DNA of 23,633 bases from a virus. Made by a program: the position numbers and the translations under genes. The notes beneath the pieces are model-generated. The model did not search any database, was not told where the DNA came from, and worked only from the letters and a program-made list of their open reading frames with translations. This document shows positions 20,302-23,633 of the stretch, piece after piece. The number at the start of each line of letters is the position of its first letter. Positions within the stretch are counted from its first letter, which is position 1. The stretch lies in the IMG/VR virus record IMGVR_UViG_3300021962_000660, positions 1 to 23,633 of that record; one strand, written 5' to 3'.

Positions 20302-20867
20302 TGAAATTTAAATCTTTTGTAGAAGCATTTAGCGAACCATTTATGTTAGATCTTATGCGAAAAGCATTTGATGCTGAATCAGGTTCTCCTGAGCAAAAAG
20401 AACTAATAAAAAAATTAAATGCTTACCGAGTAAAGTATGGAATGGATCCTGTCGACGAAGCAATGTCTCGTCCTCAACAGGCTGCTATTGCTATTGCTAA
20501 AAAGAAATCTGGTAAGTATGATGAAGATGGTAAACGTATAAAAGAATCACTACAAGAGTTTGATACTGTAAGAGCTATTAAACATATGCTCGCAACAACA
20601 GTGTCTAAAGATAGATATCAAAAAGCACTAGCAGTTCTTAAAGGAGTAATTGCTAGGAAAGAAAAAGAAGCGAGGGGAGGTTCTCTAAATCATGATATAG
20701 AATATTATGCTCAAGAAATTGGTAAACAATTTAGAGGAATCGATGCTCGAGAATTAGCAAAGTTGTATAGAAAAGAAGAGTCTATAAAAGAAGATCAACC
20801 ATATGATTATGGTACAGATGCTTCTGTTAAATATATAAAGAAAATGACTCCAGGAGAAAAGAAATGA
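20301..20867 (+). CDS. Internal-type protein with candidate protease sites
   Basis: A 188-residue charged helical protein. The leader MKFKSFVEAF has Phe-Val-Glu|Ala; further inside are Val-Asp-Glu|Ala (DPVDEAMSR) and Ile-Lys-Glu|Ser (RIKESLQEF), the last a full match to the T4 gp21 maturation consensus (Leu/Ile-x-Glu|Ala/Gly/Ser). The segment MSRPQQAAIAIAKKKSGKYD is a string I know from other marine phage proteins in this neighbourhood. It may be processed into several peptides in the prohead. No enzymatic motif is visible. It overlaps the next gene by four bases. Confidence 0.6.
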   Translation: MKFKSFVEAFSEPFMLDLMRKAFDAESGSPEQKELIKKLNAYRVKYGMDPVDEAMSRPQQAAIAIAKKKSGKYDEDGKRIKESLQEFDTVRAIKHMLATTVSKDRYQKALAVLKGVIARKEKEARGGSLNHDIEYYAQEIGKQFRGIDARELAKLYRKEESIKEDQPYDYGTDASVKYIKKMTPGEKK

Positions 20868-21307
20868 TAGAAAGAGAGTTAACAAAAGCAGAACTTAAAA
20901 AAAGAGAAGAAATCGCAAAGGATTTACCTGATGCTGATTTTAAGAAAAGATATGGAGCAGATTGGATGTCAGTAAAAATGGCTACAGCTACTAAGATGGC
21001 TAAGAACGAAATGAGAGAAGCAATAGGACCTAAAGATGCATCTGATGCTGGTGAATATGATTACGAAGGTGCTATGGCTATAAATGATTTAAAAAACATA
21101 GCAAGGTCAGCACAGGAATTAATTGGCATGTTAGATGCCAAAACCAATTTACCTGAATGGTGTCAATCTAAAATAACAAAGGCTGATGATTATATAGTCA
21201 GTGTAAGAGATTATTTAAAATCAGAAAATGAACAAGTAGAAAAACCAAAAAGTAAAATGGAATCATTACAAGATATAAGAAAAAGAGTTAAAAAATTAAT
21301 AGGTTAA
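20864..21307 (+). CDS. Conserved marine myovirus protein, unknown
   Basis: A 147-residue acidic/basic helical protein. Two conserved blocks can be seen: LTKAELKKREEIAKDLPDAD followed by FKKRYGADWMSVKMATATKMAK, and GEYDYEGAMAINDLKNIARS followed by NLPEWCQSKITKADDYIVSV. Both recur, to my recollection, together or as separate modules in many T4-like marine phages, with no known function. The C-terminus MESLQDIRKRVKKLIG is an amphipathic basic helix. It lies within the putative packaged-protein run but lacks the N-terminal leader. The two-block build suggests fusion of small modules. Confidence 0.65.
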   Translation: MIERELTKAELKKREEIAKDLPDADFKKRYGADWMSVKMATATKMAKNEMREAIGPKDASDAGEYDYEGAMAINDLKNIARSAQELIGMLDAKTNLPEWCQSKITKADDYIVSVRDYLKSENEQVEKPKSKMESLQDIRKRVKKLIG

Positions 21308-21308
21308 T

Positions 21309-21848
21309 ATGTTAAGATTTAAAACACATTACGAAAGTCAAGAACTACAATATATCATTGACCATAAAATGCAAATAGGTGAATTATATAGAGTTGGCTC
21401 TTCAAAATATTATAGTTTATTTCGTGAATTACGATATTTAAATCATGAAGGAATGATAGAACTTACAGGAACGGATAAACATCTGATAGAAAATACAGAT
21501 ATAGGTGAGTTCACCGAATACAGAGGAAAGACTGTTCCTCTTGATTCACCAATGATTAATGAAGCTGAATATGATGGTAAAGAAGTCGAACTAAATAAAC
21601 CCAAAGCTGGCGGCCCTAAAAAATATTATGTATATGTGAAAGATGGAGATAAAGTAAAAAAAGTATCTTGGGGAGATACTACTGGATTAAAAGTAAAACT
21701 CGATAACCCAGATGCCAGAAAAAGTTTTGTTGCTAGACATGATTGCGAAAACAAAAAAGACAGAACGAAGCCTGGATATTGGGCGTGTAACTTACCAAGA
21801 TATGCAAAACAATTAGGATTATCAGGTGGAGGAAATTTCTTTTGGTAA
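21309..21848 (+). CDS. Internal-type protein with DUF5872-like C-terminal domain
   Basis: A 179-residue protein. The leader MLRFKTHYESQ is followed by a helical N-terminal half (IGELYRVGSSKYYSLFRELR), then Ile-Asn-Glu|Ala (SPMINEAEYDG), a perfect gp21-type maturation site, and a C-terminal domain: YVYVKDGDKVKKVSWGD, DARKSFVARHDCENKKDRT, PGYWACNLPRYAKQL. This Arg-His-x-Cys ... Tyr-Trp-x-Cys domain is common in phage proteins (DUF5872-type) and its His/Cys residues could bind zinc. The function is unknown. Cleavage after Glu would release the C-terminal domain (from about residue 87) as a separate product. Confidence 0.65.
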   Translation: MLRFKTHYESQELQYIIDHKMQIGELYRVGSSKYYSLFRELRYLNHEGMIELTGTDKHLIENTDIGEFTEYRGKTVPLDSPMINEAEYDGKEVELNKPKAGGPKKYYVYVKDGDKVKKVSWGDTTGLKVKLDNPDARKSFVARHDCENKKDRTKPGYWACNLPRYAKQLGLSGGGNFFW

Positions 21849-22105
21849 AATTAAAACCTTATGTTGACTTACAAGATGGTATTAGAATCTTTAAGTCATA
21901 TGTAGAAGAACACGAATTAGTATGGCATCGTGACAAAGAAGATAGAGAAATTGCTGTCATGGAAGGTAGTGGTTGGAAATTTCAGTTTGATGATAAAATG
22001 CCTTTTGATTTACTCCCAGGCAAACTATTCTTTGTCCCTCAAATGACTTATCATAGATTATTAAAAGGTGAAGGTGATTTAACAATAAAGATATGGAAAG
22101 TGTAA
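21842..22105 (+). CDS. Small cupin-like protein, TTG start
   Basis: An 87-residue protein whose only sensible start is TTG at 21842, about 8 bases after a good site (GGAGG near 21829) inside the previous gene. The body EHELVWHRDKEDREIAVMEG, FQFDDKMPFDLLPGKLFFVP and MTYHRLLKG forms a single cupin-like barrel, with His residues in WHRD and YHRL at metal-ligand positions. Such mini-cupins are frequent in marine T4-like phages; their job is unknown. It overlaps the glycosyltransferase-like gene by 13 bases. Confidence 0.65.
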   Translation: MVKLKPYVDLQDGIRIFKSYVEEHELVWHRDKEDREIAVMEGSGWKFQFDDKMPFDLLPGKLFFVPQMTYHRLLKGEGDLTIKIWKV

Positions 22106-22899
22106 AAATATTATTCTTATATTTTGGTCAACCGAGAATGGTTGAAGAATCTATTTACTCTCATAATGCTCTCTTTGAATATTTACAAAGTAAAGATATA
22201 AAGGTTGATAGACACTATTCTCTATGGGATAGTTATAACAAAAATCGATCTAGACCAAAAATAAAACAAACATATATTCCTCTAGAAGAAGATAAATTTA
22301 AAAAGATTATTTCTGGATCAACATATAAATTACATAGTTATGATGCTGTAGGATTTATTTGGAAGAAAGTTTGGTCCATGATTGATAAAGATATGTTTTA
22401 TCATTTGTTTTCTCAGATAATAAGTAAAGGTCTTGCGTTCAAAAACATAAAAGAAGATTATGATTATATTATTCTACTCAGAACGGATTTGATATTTAAT
22501 AAAGAAAAATTTGAAAATATATTAAAAACTATTTTTAATGATGACACTATTGGTAATAGAATGGGATCTTTTGCTATCAGAAAAAATTTTATGTTTGTAC
22601 AAACACCATGGATGAGATATTCTTTTAAAAAAGAAATAGAAATAGAAGATCGTTTAAACATTTCTACTCCAGAATGTTTTAAATACATTTATAATGATTA
22701 TGAACAAAAGATTATAGATTATATAAAAAGTAATTGGGAAAATTCAATTCTTAAATCTTCTGGTATGCAAAATAATTTAGCAGTAACATTCAATCAGTTC
22801 TATGAATTGAAACATTATGTAAAACAAAAAAAAGCAAAGAAGTATTTTTATTTAGAAAATCATTTGTTAAACGATAATTTGTTTGATACTAATAAATAA
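22093..22899 (+). CDS. Glycosyltransferase-like protein (LPS/capsule type)
   Basis: A 268-residue protein that begins ILFLYFGQPRMVEESI, typical of a glycan-synthesis family in which a GxxR loop starts the first Rossmann strand, and continues with DYDYIILLRTDLIFN, a beta strand ending in Arg-x-Asp-x-(Ile/Leu)-x-Phe. This is the pattern of WavE/capsule-type transferases with an Arg-(Pro/Thr)-Asp in place of DxD. It is Lys/Ile/Asn rich and more AT-rich than neighbours, like a recent addition. Substrate unknown; it could decorate a virion or envelope glycan, as it sits among late genes rather than in the cassette at 9505. A remote or inactive family member cannot be excluded. Confidence 0.5.
   Translation: MESVKILFLYFGQPRMVEESIYSHNALFEYLQSKDIKVDRHYSLWDSYNKNRSRPKIKQTYIPLEEDKFKKIISGSTYKLHSYDAVGFIWKKVWSMIDKDMFYHLFSQIISKGLAFKNIKEDYDYIILLRTDLIFNKEKFENILKTIFNDDTIGNRMGSFAIRKNFMFVQTPWMRYSFKKEIEIEDRLNISTPECFKYIYNDYEQKIIDYIKSNWENSILKSSGMQNNLAVTFNQFYELKHYVKQKKAKKYFYLENHLLNDNLFDTNK
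22891..22898 (+). promoter_or_regulatory. Degenerate late promoter (AATAAATA)
   Basis: AATAAATA differs by one base from the T4 late octamer and lies five bases before the ATG at 22904, so transcription would begin at about the start codon. The 14 bases AATAAAACTATGGA (22895-22908) are identical to 15556-15569 at the start of the nuclease-like gene. Confidence 0.4.
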
Positions 22900-22903
22900 A
22901 ACT

Positions 22904-23185
22904 ATGGATATGTTCTTCGAAATATTAGTAGAGTTTGGATTACCTGTTGCGGCAGCAGTTACAATGGGTGTATTCATATACATCATTCTCAAATACATTT
23001 TAAGTGGTGTTGTCGGTCAAGTATCAACATTGACAATGATAATATCACAATTAGATAATCGTGTCAAGACTATGAATCACGATATGATTAAGTTAGATTT
23101 GTTAATATCTCACGCACTTAATCTCAAACCAGACCTTGATAGAATGTCAAGAGCAGATGGTAAAGAAGATGCGAGGAAAGACTAA
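22904..23185 (+). CDS. Membrane/coiled-coil protein 1 (holin-like shape)
   Basis: A 93-residue protein from ATG 22904 (MDMFFEILVEFGLP); a TTG at 22883 in the same frame is much less likely and no ribosome binding site is visible for either. One hydrophobic helix (about residues 10-33, VAAAVTMGVFIYIILKYIL) is followed by a coiled-coil-like segment (STLTMIISQLDNRVKTMNHD) and a charged C-terminus. The shape (single N-terminal transmembrane helix and coiled coil) is that of BhlA/UviB-type holin-like proteins. The next gene is its paralogue. A role in lysis or in membrane assembly with the curli-type protein downstream is possible. Confidence 0.65.
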   Translation: MDMFFEILVEFGLPVAAAVTMGVFIYIILKYILSGVVGQVSTLTMIISQLDNRVKTMNHDMIKLDLLISHALNLKPDLDRMSRADGKEDARKD

Positions 23186-23445
23186 TGTCAATTGTTGAGA
23201 TATTAAATCAATACGGATTCGCAACACTCGCCGCTGTTGCTATGGGGTATTTCATATACTTCATATACACATTCGTTACAGAAAAAATCATAGAGAAGTT
23301 AGATGGTCAAATGGTAACACTTGTTGCTTTAATTGACAGAGTAAGAATGTTAGACAATGACATTATTAGACTTCGTTCAAAACTTGATACCATACTAGAA
23401 ATAAGAGCAGAAGAAGAAAAGAAAAAGACTAAAACATATAAATAA
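23185..23445 (+). CDS. Membrane/coiled-coil protein 2 (paralogue of 22904)
   Basis: An 86-residue protein beginning MSIVEILNQYGFATLAAVAMGYF, matching the preceding gene position by position: short amphipathic start, Gly, (Ala)AVxMGxFIY membrane helix, then a coiled-coil segment (KLDGQMVTLVALIDRVRMLD) and a Lys/Glu tail. A tandem duplication is the simplest explanation. The start overlaps the previous stop by one base (TAATG), implying coupled translation and perhaps a hetero-oligomer. The last codons contain the late promoter of the CsgF-like gene. Confidence 0.7.
   Translation: MSIVEILNQYGFATLAAVAMGYFIYFIYTFVTEKIIEKLDGQMVTLVALIDRVRMLDNDIIRLRSKLDTILEIRAEEEKKKTKTYK
23437..23444 (+). promoter_or_regulatory. 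T4-type late promoter (TATAAATA)
   Basis: Exact TATAAATA overlapping the end of the preceding gene, eight bases before the ATG at 23453. That is exactly the same gap as at 14794/14810. No Shine-Dalgarno sequence lies between, so the message would start with a leader of about three bases. Confidence 0.7.
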
Positions 23446-23452
23446 TAACATT

Positions 23453-23633
23453 ATGAAAATGTTGTTAATATTGTTTTTACTTTTGTATTCTACATCATTA
23501 TCTAGTAGTGAAATGGTACATTCATTCAACAATCCATCTTTTAGTGGTAATGGTTTCTCTAGTCATGTCTTATCAATAGACCAACTAGAACGACAAAGAG
23601 AACAGAAGATAAAAGATGACATTGAGGCCGCTG
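23453..23633 (+). CDS. Curli-assembly CsgF-like protein, N-terminal part (cut by window edge)
   Basis: Sixty residues are visible. A signal peptide (MKMLLILFLLLYSTSLSS|SEM) is followed by MVHSFNNPSFSGNGFSSHVL and SIDQLERQREQKIKDDIEAA. The (Y/H)xFxNPxFxGN beginning of the mature protein resembles CsgF, the extracellular cap that binds the CsgG outer-membrane pore in curli secretion. CsgF/CsgG homologues are known in marine T4-like phages, usually side by side; a CsgG-like gene would be expected just beyond this window. In a phage the pair may form an outer-membrane pore, not curli fibres. The end lies outside the window. Confidence 0.65.
   Translation, partial: MKMLLILFLLLYSTSLSSSEMVHSFNNPSFSGNGFSSHVLSIDQLERQREQKIKDDIEAA

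Noticed and set aside
1-23633. tRNA genes, CRISPR arrays, insertion sequences, attachment sites
   Set aside because: Gaps between genes are too small for most of these, and reading them I saw no cloverleaf, spaced repeats, transposase or terminal inverted repeats. A tRNA scan would settle the first point.

Overview
The window looks like part of the genome of a T4-like (myovirus) marine phage, most probably one infecting an AT-rich alphaproteobacterium of the SAR11/Pelagibacter type, or a close relative of the marine cyanomyoviruses. The evidence is the T4-type replication/recombination pair (UvsX C-terminus, gp41/DnaB-like helicase), ThyX, T4-style late promoters (TATAAATA), strongly AT-rich DNA, and nearly uninterrupted plus-strand genes joined by ATGA-type overlaps. 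I see no minus-strand genes, tRNAs, insertion sequences or CRISPR arrays. The host assignment is inference.

Region 1 (2-8509) is the replication and metabolic block. It holds the UvsX end, an SDR-type epimerase, a small unknown, an adenylylsulfate-kinase-like P-loop protein, an HxGH nucleotidyltransferase, the replicative helicase (TTG start), ThyX, a small membrane protein, a short UDP-sugar dehydrogenase, a 2OG-Fe(II) oxygenase, an unknown, a NodU/CmcH-type carbamoyltransferase and an SGNH-hydrolase-like protein. Region 2 (8510-9438) holds a late-type promoter followed within 60 bases by an intrinsic-terminator-like hairpin, a small exported protein with a beta-barrel-like C-terminus, a strong hairpin and a second exported protein.

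Region 3 (9440-14278) is the most striking part. Two almost identical promoter/leader copies drive two short operons. The first encodes a TET/JBP-family dioxygenase and a sugar nucleotidyltransferase-HAD fusion. The second encodes a cupin, a candidate TET/JBP-associated glycosyltransferase, a 51-residue basic protein and a second SGNH-like protein. Together they look like a DNA-base hypermodification cassette: oxidise a pyrimidine 5-methyl group, then attach a sugar. The sugar-tailoring genes of region 1 may feed it.

Region 4 (14339-21848) switches to late genes: a half-size Na+/phosphate-cotransporter-like membrane protein, a virion structural protein behind a TATAAATA box, then a run of proteins. 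Many begin with a short amphipathic leader like the capsid-targeting sequence of T4 internal proteins (T4 type: MKTYQEFIAE). Several carry enzyme-like domains (PD-(D/E)XK-like, KxDG ligase-like, HxGH nucleotidyltransferase), and a metallothionein-like protein sits among them. I infer a set of proteins packaged in the capsid and possibly injected. Region 5 (21842-23633) has a cupin, a glycosyltransferase-like protein, two tandem membrane/coiled-coil proteins (holin-like shape) and the start of a CsgF-like curli-assembly protein. Several late genes have a promoter box so close to the ATG, with no ribosome binding site, that their mRNAs would be leaderless or nearly so.
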